Positions 53,946 through 63,267 of a stretch of 64,000 nucleotides of DNA are shown in pieces. Position numbers and translations under genes: made by a program. Location: the NCBI RefSeq assembly GCF_900230215.1, contig NZ_LT907982.1, positions 868,001 through 932,000 on the forward strand, given 5' to 3'. Every line of letters begins with the position of its first letter. Positions within the stretch are counted from its first letter, which is position 1. The notes under the pieces are model-generated. The model was given only the letters and a program-made list of their open reading frames with translations, was not told the origin of the DNA and did not search any database. This DNA comes from Jatrophihabitans sp. GAS493 (GTDB taxonomy: Bacteria; Actinomycetota; Actinomycetes; Mycobacteriales; Jatrophihabitantaceae).

Positions 53946-55313
53946 GTGACCGAAGACCTGGATCGCCAGCGAGCTGAACTGGACCCCGTTGGCGATCCGG
54001 CGGCGCGCGGGTTGCATCCGGCCTGGATCGTCGCCGCCGTCGGCTTTCTCTCACTCCTGCTCGCGGCTGGCTTTCGGGCCACGCCCGGGGTGCTGCTGGT
54101 GCCGCTGCAGAACGAGTTCGGCTGGTCGCGAGCGGCGATCGGTGGAGCGGTTTCGGTAAACCTGGTGCTCTACGGCCTGGCCGGCCCCTTCGCGGCTGCG
54201 CTCACGCAACGCTTCGGGCTACGGCGGGTGGTGCCGTCGGCGATGGCGCTCATCGCCGCGGGATCGGCGCTGACCGTCACCATGACGCAGCTATGGCAGC
54301 TCTACCTGTGCTGGGGAGTCATGGTGGGGGTGGGCACCGGAGCCGTCGCCCCGGTGCTGGCCGCGACGATCGCCAACCGCTGGTTCCACGAGCGCCGCGG
54401 GCTGGTGCTCGGGGTGCTGACGGCCGGCAGCGCGACCGGCCAGTTGCTCTTCCTGCCGCTGCTGGCCGCCCTCAGTCAGGACGGAGACTGGCGCCGGGCC
54501 GCGTGGGCCGTTGCCGGTGCGGCGCTGCTGGTGGTGCCGATCTCGGCCCTCTTCCTGCGGGAGTATCCGGTGGACCTGGGTCGGGCACCGTACGGGGGTA
54601 GCAGTATCGAGGCGCGACCGGTGATCACCGCCCGCCCGATCGCGACTGCCTTCTCGGTCCTGCGCCGGGCCGCCCGGACGAGACAATTCTGGATCCTCTG
54701 CGGCACCTTCTTCGTCTGTGGCGCGTCGACCAACGGGCTCATCGCGACGCACTTCATCCCGGCCGCGATGGATCACGACATGCCCGAGACGACCGCGGCC
54801 GGGATGCTCGCCGCGATGGGCATTCTGGACGTCGTCGGGACCTCCGCCTCGGGGTGGCTGACTGACCGTTACGACCCGCGGAAGCTGCTCTTCGCCTACT
54901 ACGCCCTGCGCGGGCTGTCGCTGCTGGCGCTGCCCCGGGCGCTGGTCGCGCAGCATCTCTCGCTCGGTGCCTTCGTCGCCTTCTATGGTCTGGACTGGAT
55001 CGCCACCGTGCCGCCGACCGTGGCGCTGGTCAATCAGACCTTCGGCCGCCAGGAGGGGATCGTCGTCTGGGGTTGGATCTTCGCCGCCCATCAGCTCGGC
55101 GCGGCGATCGCCGCCTTCTCGGCGGGCTGGATTCGCGACGCCTCCGGTAGCTACGGCCCGGCCTTCGTCGGAGCGGGGACACTCTGTCTGCTGGCGGCGG
55201 CCGCCGTCTTCACCATTCGCGGCAGCGCGGTCGATCGCTTCCGGGAACGAGGAGAACCACCCGCGCTGGACGGCACGGGTGGCTCTCTTCTGACAGCTGG
55301 ATCAGCCAGCTAG
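53946..55313 (+). CDS. MFS transporter, MCT/oxalate-formate-like
   Basis: A 455-residue major facilitator with twelve helices. FGWSRAAIGGAVSVNLVLYG and the NRWFHERRGLVLGV loop are typical of the monocarboxylate/OFA-type branch. GTG 53946 follows GAGGA; a GTG at 53928 is possible. Substrate unknown, perhaps an organic acid. Confidence 0.9.
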   Translation: MTEDLDRQRAELDPVGDPAARGLHPAWIVAAVGFLSLLLAAGFRATPGVLLVPLQNEFGWSRAAIGGAVSVNLVLYGLAGPFAAALTQRFGLRRVVPSAMALIAAGSALTVTMTQLWQLYLCWGVMVGVGTGAVAPVLAATIANRWFHERRGLVLGVLTAGSATGQLLFLPLLAALSQDGDWRRAAWAVAGAALLVVPISALFLREYPVDLGRAPYGGSSIEARPVITARPIATAFSVLRRAARTRQFWILCGTFFVCGASTNGLIATHFIPAAMDHDMPETTAAGMLAAMGILDVVGTSASGWLTDRYDPRKLLFAYYALRGLSLLALPRALVAQHLSLGAFVAFYGLDWIATVPPTVALVNQTFGRQEGIVVWGWIFAAHQLGAAIAAFSAGWIRDASGSYGPAFVGAGTLCLLAAAAVFTIRGSAVDRFRERGEPPALDGTGGSLLTAGSAS

Positions 55314-55318
55314 TTCGG

Positions 55319-56323
55319 TTAGCTGTTGGCCGCGACGAAGGTCGCGATCTCCTCGGCCCGACGGGCCGCCTGTACCAGGTTGGCGTTGATCTCCTGGGTG
55401 GCCGACGTCTGCTGCTCGACGGCGGTGGCGATCGAGGTCTGGTTCTCGCCGACCCGGGCCACCACCTGCGCGATGTTGGCGATCGCGTCGATGCCGGCCT
55501 GAGTAAGGCGCTGCACCTCGGTGATCATCTGGTTGATGCTCTCGGTCGCAACCTGGGTCTGCTTGGAGAGTTCCTTCACCTCACCGGCGACGACCGCGAA
55601 TCCCTTGCCGGCCTCGCCGGCCCGGGCGGCTTCGATGGTGGCGTTGAGGGCGAGCAGATTGGTCTGGCTGGCGACGGCGCCGATCGTCTTGACGATCTCG
55701 CTGATCTGCATCGAGGCGGCACCCAGCTCGCCCATCGTCCTGCTCGTCGACTCGACGACACCGATGGCGGTCTGCACGGTGGCGCTGGCCTCGGCGGCGT
55801 TGCGGCCGATCTCGTTGACGCTGGCCACCATCTCCTCGGTGGCGCCGGCGACCGTCTGGACGGCCGCACTCACCTCCTGCGTCTCGTTGAGACGAGCGAT
55901 GAGGGCGCGGTTCCGCTCCTCGTCGGCCTTGCGGGCGGTGATGTCGGCGCAGGCCACGACGTAGCCGAGCAGCTCGCCCTGCGCGCTCTGCACCGCGTTG
56001 ACGTGCATACCCAGCACCATGCCGTCCAGGGTCATCGTGGCGTTGCGGGGTGCGGTCGGAGAGAATGCCGAACCCGTCGTCGAGTCCATCGCGTCGCGGA
56101 AGCGGGCCCGGAACGTGGTGTGGATGCTGCTACCGACGGCCTTGAGGGTGTCGGCCGCTTTCGGGTTCATCCAGAGCAGGTTCATCTGGGCGTCGGTGAC
56201 GATGACGTTGGCCTGCACCGCTTCGAGGACGGCGTGCGAGGTGGCGAGGCTGCCCAACGGGCCCTCATCGACGATGGTCGTGGATGTGCTGGCCGGTGCC
56301 TCGCTGCGAAGCTTCGTGAACAT
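55319..56323 (-). CDS. cytoplasmic methyl-accepting chemotaxis protein with PAS domain
   Basis: A 334-residue chemoreceptor without membrane helices. Residues about 28-130 form a PAS-like domain ([20 protein letters not shown]). The signalling tip reads [20 protein letters not shown] and [18 protein letters not shown], the near-invariant MCP hairpin that binds CheA/CheW. AGGAGAGA precedes ATG 56323. It belongs to the motility region ending at flhA and should sense an intracellular signal. Confidence 0.95.
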   Translation of the reverse strand: MFTKLRSEAPASTSTTIVDEGPLGSLATSHAVLEAVQANVIVTDAQMNLLWMNPKAADTLKAVGSSIHTTFRARFRDAMDSTTGSAFSPTAPRNATMTLDGMVLGMHVNAVQSAQGELLGYVVACADITARKADEERNRALIARLNETQEVSAAVQTVAGATEEMVASVNEIGRNAAEASATVQTAIGVVESTSRTMGELGAASMQISEIVKTIGAVASQTNLLALNATIEAARAGEAGKGFAVVAGEVKELSKQTQVATESINQMITEVQRLTQAGIDAIANIAQVVARVGENQTSIATAVEQQTSATQEINANLVQAARRAEEIATFVAANS

Positions 56324-56422
56324 GTGATCTCTCCTGGAGCATTAGGGCATTGCTGCTTGTCGATCTCGATTGGCGGACGGGCGGTGCAGGCGCGACCTCG
56401 CTGGCGCCTGTCTTGCGCTGGT

Positions 56423-56668
56423 CTAGGGGCGGTCGCGGGCTCCTCGGCTGCGAGGGGCACCGGCCTCTTCAGCCAGTTCGTCGGATTCAACCGGCGCGGG
56501 GCGATTGAAGGTCATCCGGAGGATCCAGAGCAGGACGGCGCAGACCGGGACGGCGATCAGGAAGTGGATCACCGCGGTCTCGACGCTGATCGTCTGCAGG
56601 TAGAGCGCCTGCCAGATCGTCCGGGCGTTCACTACAAGGGCAAAGAGAATGACGGAGCCGCGGAACAT
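56423..56668 (-). CDS. small membrane protein of the flagellar locus
   Basis: An 81-residue protein with two hydrophobic stretches (about residues 5-20 and 29-50) and a charged tail. It sits 27 bp after the FlhF-like gene on the same strand. No family recognised; its place suggests a link to motility. Confidence 0.65.
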   Translation of the reverse strand: MFRGSVILFALVVNARTIWQALYLQTISVETAVIHFLIAVPVCAVLLWILRMTFNRPAPVESDELAEEAGAPRSRGARDRP

Positions 56669-56695
56669 CGTTGATTACCCTTCCGGCTCGATGGA

Positions 56696-59506
56696 TCAGG
56701 CGCTCGCGGCGACATCGTCGCGCGTGATGTCGCGCTCGATGCGGTCGATGAGCAGGGCCGACCAGGCGCCGGCACTGGCCGGACGGCCGTCGAGCAGGGC
56801 GACCGGAACACCCAGCGACCAGACCGTGGCCGGCGTGCTCGACTTCCAGGCGTCGTGCACTACGAGCGCCTGGACGGCGGGCATGCCGGCGAGCCAGTTG
56901 CGGATATCGGCGGTCTTGCGAGAGGCGTCGGTGACGGCCCAGACGGTCGTCGGTGCGATGGCCGCCAGCACCTCGCCGACGACGTTGGCCGGGGTGGTCG
57001 CGCCATTGGCGGTGACCAGCATCGGGGCGTCGTCGAGTTCGGTGTCGACCACGATGATCCCGACGCCACCGCTGACCCGGATCGTCGCCGCGGCGAGTGC
57101 CGCCTGGGCGACGGAGCCCGCACTCTGCTTCAGCGGGAAGTCCGGGTTGGTGGTGACCACGCGCAGGGACTCGGCCGGGAGGCGGAGCTCGGTGGCCAGG
57201 GCGCGCCCGGCGCGCAGGGTGGCGATGAGCGGACCAACCAGGACGAGGATCTCACCGGCACCGCTCGGCGGGTTCGGTGCGGCCGGGAGAGCGAGCGACA
57301 GCTGGCGCACGGTGCGGTAGATGTCCTGACCCTTGGCCGTGGTGAGCATCTCGACCGGGACGCCCAGTTCGCGGAGCTGGCTTGTGGTGTCGTCGCCGAA
57401 GTCGTCGGAGATCGGGATGACCTCCGGCGCCGGAGCCTCGGTGGGGTCCGACTCGGACTCCGTCTCCGGCTCGGGTGCCGCGTGGCGCAGGTCGCTGCTG
57501 CGGGTGATGTCGATGACGGTCCCGTTGACGACGTCGACCTCAGCAACGACGTCGGCAACGGTCTCGGCAGGGACCTCTTCGGCAATGATTTCCTGCTCGA
57601 CCTCGACCTTGACGACGGTGTCGACCTCAGCGACGACATCGGCTTCGATTTCGATGACGCACTCGGCGGTGTCAGCCATAGTGCTGTCAGCCATAGTGCT
57701 GTCAGCGGTAGTGCTGTCGGCAGTAATACTCTCGGCGAGGGTGTTCTCGGTGCTGAGCATCTCTGCCGGGACTTGCTCTTCAGCGATCTCGATGATGTCG
57801 GGCTCGATGAAGTCGGTGACCGTCGTAGTATCGACGGTGGCTGGGATGGCCGGAATTGCTGGGATGGGCGGCTCAACAGGAGCGGCGGCGGACGGGCTGC
57901 CGAGGTACTGCGAAGCCTGCATGATCGCGGCACCGCGTCGGAGGGCCTTGCTCTTCTTGCCCCCGCCCTTCTTCTTTTCGTGCTTGCCCATCTGCGGCTC
58001 GCTAACCTTCTCGTCCTCGGTGAACGCTGCCACCGGCTCGGGGATCGCCGTCGGTTCTGCTCCGATGGCCGGAATAATCTGCGCGGTCGCCGGAGCGACG
58101 CGCGGGTGCAGCGGCTCGAAGGCGGGGGCACTCTTGGCCGCCGCCTCGGCTGCGCTGCGAAGCTTCTCGTTGCGCGCGAGCTCGATCCGAGCCGCGTTGA
58201 TTCGGGCCGCCTCGATGCGCTCGGCTTCGGCCCGCTGGGTCGCCGCGATGCGCTCGTTCTCCAACTGCTGAGCGGCCAGGCGGGCGGCGGCGGCCCGGTC
58301 GGCCTCGATCCGCTCAGCCTCGATACGAGACGCCTCGACGCGGTCGGCCTCGATCAGCGCCGCCTCGTGCAGCTGGCGCTGGAAGAGTTCGGCGGCGGCA
58401 TGGTCGGCTGCCTCCTGCGCGGCTGCCTCGGCTGCCTTCCGGGCGGCCGCTGCCTCGGCGGCCAGTTTCTCAGCGGCCAGCTTCTCGGCCGCGATGCGCA
58501 GGGCTTCCCGCTGCTCGGCTGCACGCTGCTCAGCTTCCCGCTGCTCGGCTGCACTGCGCTCGGCTGCACTGCGCTCGGCTGCACTGCGCTCGGCTGCAAC
58601 GCGCTCGGCTGCAACGCGCTCGGCTTCGACGCGGGCTGCCTCGATGCGGGCGGCTTCAACACGGGCTGCTTCAACACGGGCTGCCTCGATGCGCGCAGCC
58701 TCGATCCGGGCAGCCTCGATCCGGGCAGCCTCGATCCGGGCGGCCTCGACGCGCTGAGCCTCGGCTCGCTCGGCCTGCGCGCGCTGGGCCTGGATCAGCA
58801 TCGCCTCCACGCGCTTGGCCTCGGCCTGCTGGGCGATCCACTGGGCGCTCTCGGCCGATATGCCGGTGTCGGCGGGGGTCGTCGCGGCCGGGTTCGTCCC
58901 AACCGTCTCCAGCTCGGCTGTGGTGTCGACGGTCATCTCGATCGGTGCCTCTTCGGGGGTGGTTTCGGGGGCCTCTTCTGGCGCGTAGTGGCGCGGACGA
59001 CGGCCATCCCGGGTGGACTCACGGCTGGATTCCCGGGCCGCTTCGCGAGCCGCGGCGATCGCCTGCAGGGTGGCGGCGAAGTCGGGTTCGTCATCGCTGG
59101 TCGCCGACTCGCTCTGAGCCTCGGTGACGGGCAATGAGGTGCCTATGCTCGACTGCGCCGGTGCCGCGAGGGCAGCCGGGCGGCGGGCGGCGGCGAGGGA
59201 GCGCTCGGTCTGCTCGGCGATGTCGAGTAGTTCATCAAGATTGCTGGCAGTGTTGCCGGCGCTGTTGGCGGTTGCCGGCCCCGCGGTGACGGTGACCGTC
59301 TCGGCCAGTTCGTCGACGGTCTCGACATCCACGGCGTCATCGACTTCGTAGGTGATGCCGTAGGCCTTGCGAGCGAAGAACCCGAGGACGCCACCCTGAC
59401 GGTGCTCCTCGAGGGATACGACGGTAGCCGCGCCGGCGTGCCGCTGGCCGATCTCAGCGATAACCGCGTTCAGATCCGAGCCCTCAGAGTACAGCGTTGC
59501 GGACAT
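56696..59506 (-). CDS. FlhF-like protein with degenerate GTPase domain and long coiled coil
   Basis: A 936-residue protein immediately downstream of flhA. The first ~60 residues match FlhF's start (HAGAATVVSLEEHRQGGVLG, then FFARKAYGITYEV). Residues about 225-455 are repeated AARIE/AERSA pentapeptides, predicted as a long charged helix. The C-terminal ~210 residues align with the SRP-GTPase-like part of FlhF, but the P-loop is replaced by VLVGPLIATLRAG and no GKT is present. ATG 59506 follows GGAG and overlaps flhA by 23 bp. It probably acts in flagellar placement or export without GTP hydrolysis. Confidence 0.8.
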   Translation of the reverse strand: MSATLYSEGSDLNAVIAEIGQRHAGAATVVSLEEHRQGGVLGFFARKAYGITYEVDDAVDVETVDELAETVTVTAGPATANSAGNTASNLDELLDIAEQTERSLAAARRPAALAAPAQSSIGTSLPVTEAQSESATSDDEPDFAATLQAIAAAREAARESSRESTRDGRRPRHYAPEEAPETTPEEAPIEMTVDTTAELETVGTNPAATTPADTGISAESAQWIAQQAEAKRVEAMLIQAQRAQAERAEAQRVEAARIEAARIEAARIEAARIEAARVEAARVEAARIEAARVEAERVAAERVAAERSAAERSAAERSAAEQREAEQRAAEQREALRIAAEKLAAEKLAAEAAAARKAAEAAAQEAADHAAAELFQRQLHEAALIEADRVEASRIEAERIEADRAAAARLAAQQLENERIAATQRAEAERIEAARINAARIELARNEKLRSAAEAAAKSAPAFEPLHPRVAPATAQIIPAIGAEPTAIPEPVAAFTEDEKVSEPQMGKHEKKKGGGKKSKALRRGAAIMQASQYLGSPSAAAPVEPPIPAIPAIPATVDTTTVTDFIEPDIIEIAEEQVPAEMLSTENTLAESITADSTTADSTMADSTMADTAECVIEIEADVVAEVDTVVKVEVEQEIIAEEVPAETVADVVAEVDVVNGTVIDITRSSDLRHAAPEPETESESDPTEAPAPEVIPISDDFGDDTTSQLRELGVPVEMLTTAKGQDIYRTVRQLSLALPAAPNPPSGAGEILVLVGPLIATLRAGRALATELRLPAESLRVVTTNPDFPLKQSAGSVAQAALAAATIRVSGGVGIIVVDTELDDAPMLVTANGATTPANVVGEVLAAIAPTTVWAVTDASRKTADIRNWLAGMPAVQALVVHDAWKSSTPATVWSLGVPVALLDGRPASAGAWSALLIDRIERDITRDDVAASA
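58501..58770. repeat. 15-bp tandem repeats in the FlhF-like gene
   Basis: Units such as CGGCTGCACTGCGCT and CAGCCTCGATCCGGG repeat in frame, up to three identical copies in a row, encoding AERSA and ARIEA pentapeptides. Homogeneous blocks suggest recent expansion. Confidence 0.9.
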
Positions 59507-61559
59507 CTTCAATCACTCCAACTGTGTCGATGCGAGCGGTGCCCGCGGATATATCCGTGTAGGAAAGGATGGGCATTTCTGGGACGGTCATCCGCATCAG
59601 ACGGCGCAGCGGAAGTCGTAGCTGGGGGGCGCAGACGAGCACCGGGTGGCGTCCGCGCGAGGTTGCTTCGGTGTAGCGCTGGCGGGCGGTCGCGACGACC
59701 GATTCGGCCAGGTCCGGCGGCAGCACGAGCTGGGGGCCACCTTCACCGGGGCGCAGTGACTCCATGATCGTCTGCTGCAACTGCGGGTCGAGGGTGAGGA
59801 CGTCCAGATGTCCGTCGACGCTGTGCTCGGCGACGATCGCCGGAGCCAAGGCGTTGCGGGCGGCCTCAATGAGCCGGTCGGGCTCGGTGCCGCTCTTGGC
59901 CGCCAGGGCCAGCGCCTCGAAGATGCGGACCAGATCGCGAATCGGGATGCCTTCGTCGAGCAGGGCGTGCAGGACACGCTGGATCTCGGCCAGCGTGAGG
60001 AGGGCCGGGGTGAGGTCCTCGACCACTGTCGGGTGGCTGTTCTTGAGCGACTTGGTGGCGAGGGCGACCTCTTCGCGGCCGAGCAGTCGGCTGGCGTTGC
60101 GGCGGACCGCCTCGGAGAGGTGCGTGATGATGACCGACGAGCGGTCGACGACGGTTGCGCCAAGCAGCTCGGCCTGCCCCCGGAGCTCGACCGGGACCCA
60201 CTTGCCTTCGAGTCCGAAGACCGGCTCGTGACCGACCTGGCCGGGTAGTCCGTCGAGGTCGTCGCCGATGGCCAGCACCGTGCCGGTCGGGGCCTGGCCC
60301 CGAGCGACCTCGACGCCGTTGATCCGGATGGCGTATGTGGCGTGCGGAAGGTCCAGGCTGTCCCGGGTGCGGACCGGTGGCATGACGACGCCGAGTTCCT
60401 GGGCCAGGCTGCGGCGTAGCGAGCGCACCCGGTCCAGCAGGTCGGCGCCGGCACCGTCGACGAGGGAGATGAGGTCGGGCGAGAGCATGAGCTCCAGTGG
60501 CTCGACCATGATCTGGGAGAGCAGGGCCTCCGGGGTGTCGGGCACCTCGGCCGCCGAGACGGTGGCCGCTTCGGCCTCCGTCTCCTCCGCCTTGGGCGGC
60601 CCGTTCTGCTTGACCCGGCTGGCGATGACGAGGAGCCCGCCACCGACGATGAGGAACGGAATCTTCGGCAGCCCCGGCACCAGGCAGAGCCCGACGGCGG
60701 CGGCGCCGGCGATCTGCAGGGCCTTGAGCTGGCTGCTGAGCTGGCGGGTGACGACGGTGCTCATGTCGTCGGAGTCGCTGGCCCGGGTGACGATGAGGCC
60801 GGTCGAGACCGACAGCAGCAGGGCCGGGATCTGCGAGACGAGGCCGTCGCCGACGCTCATCAGGCTGTAGCTGCTCAACGCCTCGCTCAGCGGCATGTGC
60901 TTGCTGAGGACACCGATCGCGAAACCGCCGATGAGGTTGATGAAGGTGATGATGAGCGCGGCGATCGCGTCACCCTTGACGAAGCGTGAGGCACCGTCCA
61001 TCGCACCGTAGAAGTCGGCCTCGGCGGCGACCTCACGGCGGCGGATGCGCGCCTGCTTGTCGTTGATCAGGCCCGAGTTGAGGTCGGCGTCGATCGCCAT
61101 CTGCTTACCGGGCATGGCGTCGAGGGTGAAGCGGGCGCCCACCTCGGCGACGCGGGCGGCACCATTGGTGATGACGACGAACTGGATCACCAGCAGGATC
61201 GCGAAGATCACCAGGCCGACGATCAATGAGCCACTGATGACGAAGTGGCCGAAGGAATTGATGACGTTGCCGGCGAAGCCCTTGGAGAGAACCAGGCGGG
61301 TGGCCGAGATATTGAGCGCGAGACGGAAGAGAGTGGCGATCAGCAGCAGCGACGGGAAGCTGGAGAACTCCAGCGGGCGGCTGACGTACATCGAGACGAG
61401 GACAACCAGCACCGCGAACGTGATGTTCATGGCGATGAGCAGGTCGAGCAGGAAGGTCGGGATGGGCACGACCATCATGACGACGATGCCGACGACGCCG
61501 ATCGGCACAGCGAGCTGGTTCAAGCTCGCGCGCGGCGCTTTCGTCTTCGGAGTTGTCAC
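59484..61559 (-). CDS. flhA: flagellar biosynthesis protein FlhA
   Basis: A 691-residue export-gate protein of the flagellar type III secretion system. Eight membrane helices span about residues 15-320, with the FHIPEP-type signature RLALNISATRLVLSKGF and GARFTLDAMPGKQMAID in the loop. The C-terminal cytoplasmic half binds substrates and chaperones. GTG 61559 follows TGAGGA; a GTG at 61592 is the alternative. flhB, normally upstream, is absent; a glycosyltransferase lies there instead. The FlhF-like gene overlaps its end. Confidence 0.95.
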   Translation of the reverse strand: MTTPKTKAPRASLNQLAVPIGVVGIVVMMVVPIPTFLLDLLIAMNITFAVLVVLVSMYVSRPLEFSSFPSLLLIATLFRLALNISATRLVLSKGFAGNVINSFGHFVISGSLIVGLVIFAILLVIQFVVITNGAARVAEVGARFTLDAMPGKQMAIDADLNSGLINDKQARIRRREVAAEADFYGAMDGASRFVKGDAIAALIITFINLIGGFAIGVLSKHMPLSEALSSYSLMSVGDGLVSQIPALLLSVSTGLIVTRASDSDDMSTVVTRQLSSQLKALQIAGAAAVGLCLVPGLPKIPFLIVGGGLLVIASRVKQNGPPKAEETEAEAATVSAAEVPDTPEALLSQIMVEPLELMLSPDLISLVDGAGADLLDRVRSLRRSLAQELGVVMPPVRTRDSLDLPHATYAIRINGVEVARGQAPTGTVLAIGDDLDGLPGQVGHEPVFGLEGKWVPVELRGQAELLGATVVDRSSVIITHLSEAVRRNASRLLGREEVALATKSLKNSHPTVVEDLTPALLTLAEIQRVLHALLDEGIPIRDLVRIFEALALAAKSGTEPDRLIEAARNALAPAIVAEHSVDGHLDVLTLDPQLQQTIMESLRPGEGGPQLVLPPDLAESVVATARQRYTEATSRGRHPVLVCAPQLRLPLRRLMRMTVPEMPILSYTDISAGTARIDTVGVIEDVRNAVL

Positions 61560-61680
61560 AGAATCCTCAGGATGATCGGCGGTCAGGTTCACTACGGACA
61601 GATGTGGTGCAGTGGACGTCCGAGTCCTGGGTTCGCCATCCTGGCAATGATCTGATCGGTCGGTTGAGCCCCGACCTGAG

Positions 61681-62733
61681 CTATTTCGCGAATACCTCTG
61701 CGGAGGTGGTTGCCGGGGTGCGGCCGGGGCCGTCGTTGCGGAGCTTGGTCAGCACCTCGGCGTAGACCGACTCCCAGCGGCCGTAGTTGCCATGGATCGT
61801 GCGACCCGCTGCCCATTTACGGGCGTTTGCCCCGATTTCACTGCGGAGCGAGGCATCGTTGACCAGGGCTTGGAGGTAGAGGCCCCAATCGCGCTGGCTC
61901 TTGGCCAGGAAGCCGGTGACGCCGTGCTGGATGGTGTCGGCGTAGGGGCCGAAATCGGTGGCGACGGTCGGGATTCCCAGCGCCGCGTACTCGACGAACT
62001 TCAGATCGCTCTTGGCCCGGTTGAAGTCGTTGTGGGCCAGCGGCGCGATCGCGATGTCGAAGTCGATCTTGGGGAAGAACTCCTCGGGGGTGGCCGACCA
62101 GGGCGTGAACCGGTCCAGCGGGCGGCCGATGAGACCGGAGAAGCGGCCGCCGATGAGGTGTGACTCGACCTTGGCGTTGCGCCGGAAGAATTGGCGCAGC
62201 TCCTTGCTGACGCTGGCGAAGTCCTCGCGGTGTGCGCTGCCACCGGCCCAGCCGACAGTCAGCCGGCGGGTTGGGGGGCGCTGCATGAAGATGAGTGACG
62301 CGTCCACGCAGTTCGGTAGGACGTACACGTTGGGGTTGTACTGACCGACGACCTCGGCCAGCCGCGGGGTGCTCACGGTGACGGCGTCGGATAGTTCGAG
62401 ATTGCGCTGCAGGACGCGCAGACGCTCGGGTGTGTAATACTCGCGGGCCGGATTGTCGGCGTTGATCGCCCACGGATCGTCGTCGATCTCGAAGATCATC
62501 GCGAAGTTGCGGTCGGCGCGGGTGGCCATCTCCTGCCAGATCGCGTCGCGGGCATCGTCAGTGACGAGTTGGCCGACCAGCACGTCGATGTCTGGGCTGA
62601 TGCCCGTGGTGCTGCGATCGATCGAGATGGTCTGGTGACCGGCGATGCCGAGCGCCCACATCGGCATGGCGATGCGGTAGTACCCCTGCCCGGCGCCGTT
62701 CTGCGCCCAACCGACGATCTTCAGTGGCTGCAC
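61681..62733 (-). CDS. GT4-like glycosyltransferase
   Basis: A 350-residue GT-B enzyme. VGWAGGSAHREDF and KFVEYAALGIPTVATDFGPY (the donor-site E-x7-E region) match group-1 glycosyltransferases. GTG 62733 follows AAGGAG. It lies 121 bp upstream of flhA on the same strand, so flagellin or surface glycosylation is possible, but this is inferred only from position. Confidence 0.88.
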   Translation of the reverse strand: MQPLKIVGWAQNGAGQGYYRIAMPMWALGIAGHQTISIDRSTTGISPDIDVLVGQLVTDDARDAIWQEMATRADRNFAMIFEIDDDPWAINADNPAREYYTPERLRVLQRNLELSDAVTVSTPRLAEVVGQYNPNVYVLPNCVDASLIFMQRPPTRRLTVGWAGGSAHREDFASVSKELRQFFRRNAKVESHLIGGRFSGLIGRPLDRFTPWSATPEEFFPKIDFDIAIAPLAHNDFNRAKSDLKFVEYAALGIPTVATDFGPYADTIQHGVTGFLAKSQRDWGLYLQALVNDASLRSEIGANARKWAAGRTIHGNYGRWESVYAEVLTKLRNDGPGRTPATTSAEVFAK

Positions 62734-62900
62734 TGGTTCGATCTCCTTGCATGGGTTGTCGGCTGGTGTGGCCCTTGTGGGCCTGTTCGGTTAAACCTGC
62801 TGGCCCTCCCATCGGCCGAGATCCTGTGAAGCTGAGTGACGGGCGCCGACTGGACTTCCATAACTCGATTCGGCCGAGTGCGGGAGGGACCATTGCCCCG

Positions 62901-62906
62901 CATACT
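62901..62906 (+). promoter_or_regulatory. possible leaderless -10 box
   Basis: CATACT lies 6 nt before ATG 62913 of the small unknown gene. Confidence 0.35.
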
Positions 62907-62912
62907 CGTGGG

Positions 62913-63245
62913 ATGCCTGATCAACCCGACGAAGTCGTAGCCGGCAGCGACGCGGCTTCTACCGTCGCTTGGAAGAGGCTGGCCCGTGAGCGGCCTTGGT
63001 ATCGCAAGCTCGCCTCCCGCCCGCTCGCCGAGGCCACAGTTAGCTCGCCCAATGGGAAGGTCTACTTGGTTCGGGTTCGCAGGAACTCACCCGTGAAGGC
63101 AGAGAGGGTTGACGCCTCGGACCCCCCCCTCCACCGCGTTCGGGTTGGTCGGGTCGCAGCTCGGGCGATCCTCGTTGATGTGGTCCTCGCAGTCACGAAC
63201 GCCTTGGAACGCGGTGACAAGCTGTGGTTGGACGACGAGGAGTAA
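62913..63245 (+). CDS. hypothetical small protein
   Basis: A 110-residue soluble protein, basic in the middle (WKRLARERPWYRKL) and acidic at the end (KLWLDDEE). It includes VSSPNGKVYLVRVRR and ARAILVDVVLAVTNALERG. A -10-like box before the ATG supports expression. No family recognised. It lies next to the second DUF222/HNH gene, convergent with it. Confidence 0.6.
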   Translation: MPDQPDEVVAGSDAASTVAWKRLARERPWYRKLASRPLAEATVSSPNGKVYLVRVRRNSPVKAERVDASDPPLHRVRVGRVAARAILVDVVLAVTNALERGDKLWLDDEE

Positions 63246-63267
63246 GGCAGCACTGCGATGCCCATCC

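Noticed and set aside
56855-59137. A 760-codon open frame on the plus strand antisense to the FlhF-like gene
   Set aside because: It is a by-product of the GC-rich Ala/Glu/Arg repeats on the other strand; its translation is low-complexity Gly/Arg/Leu without domains, and the minus frame has FlhF features and a ribosome site.
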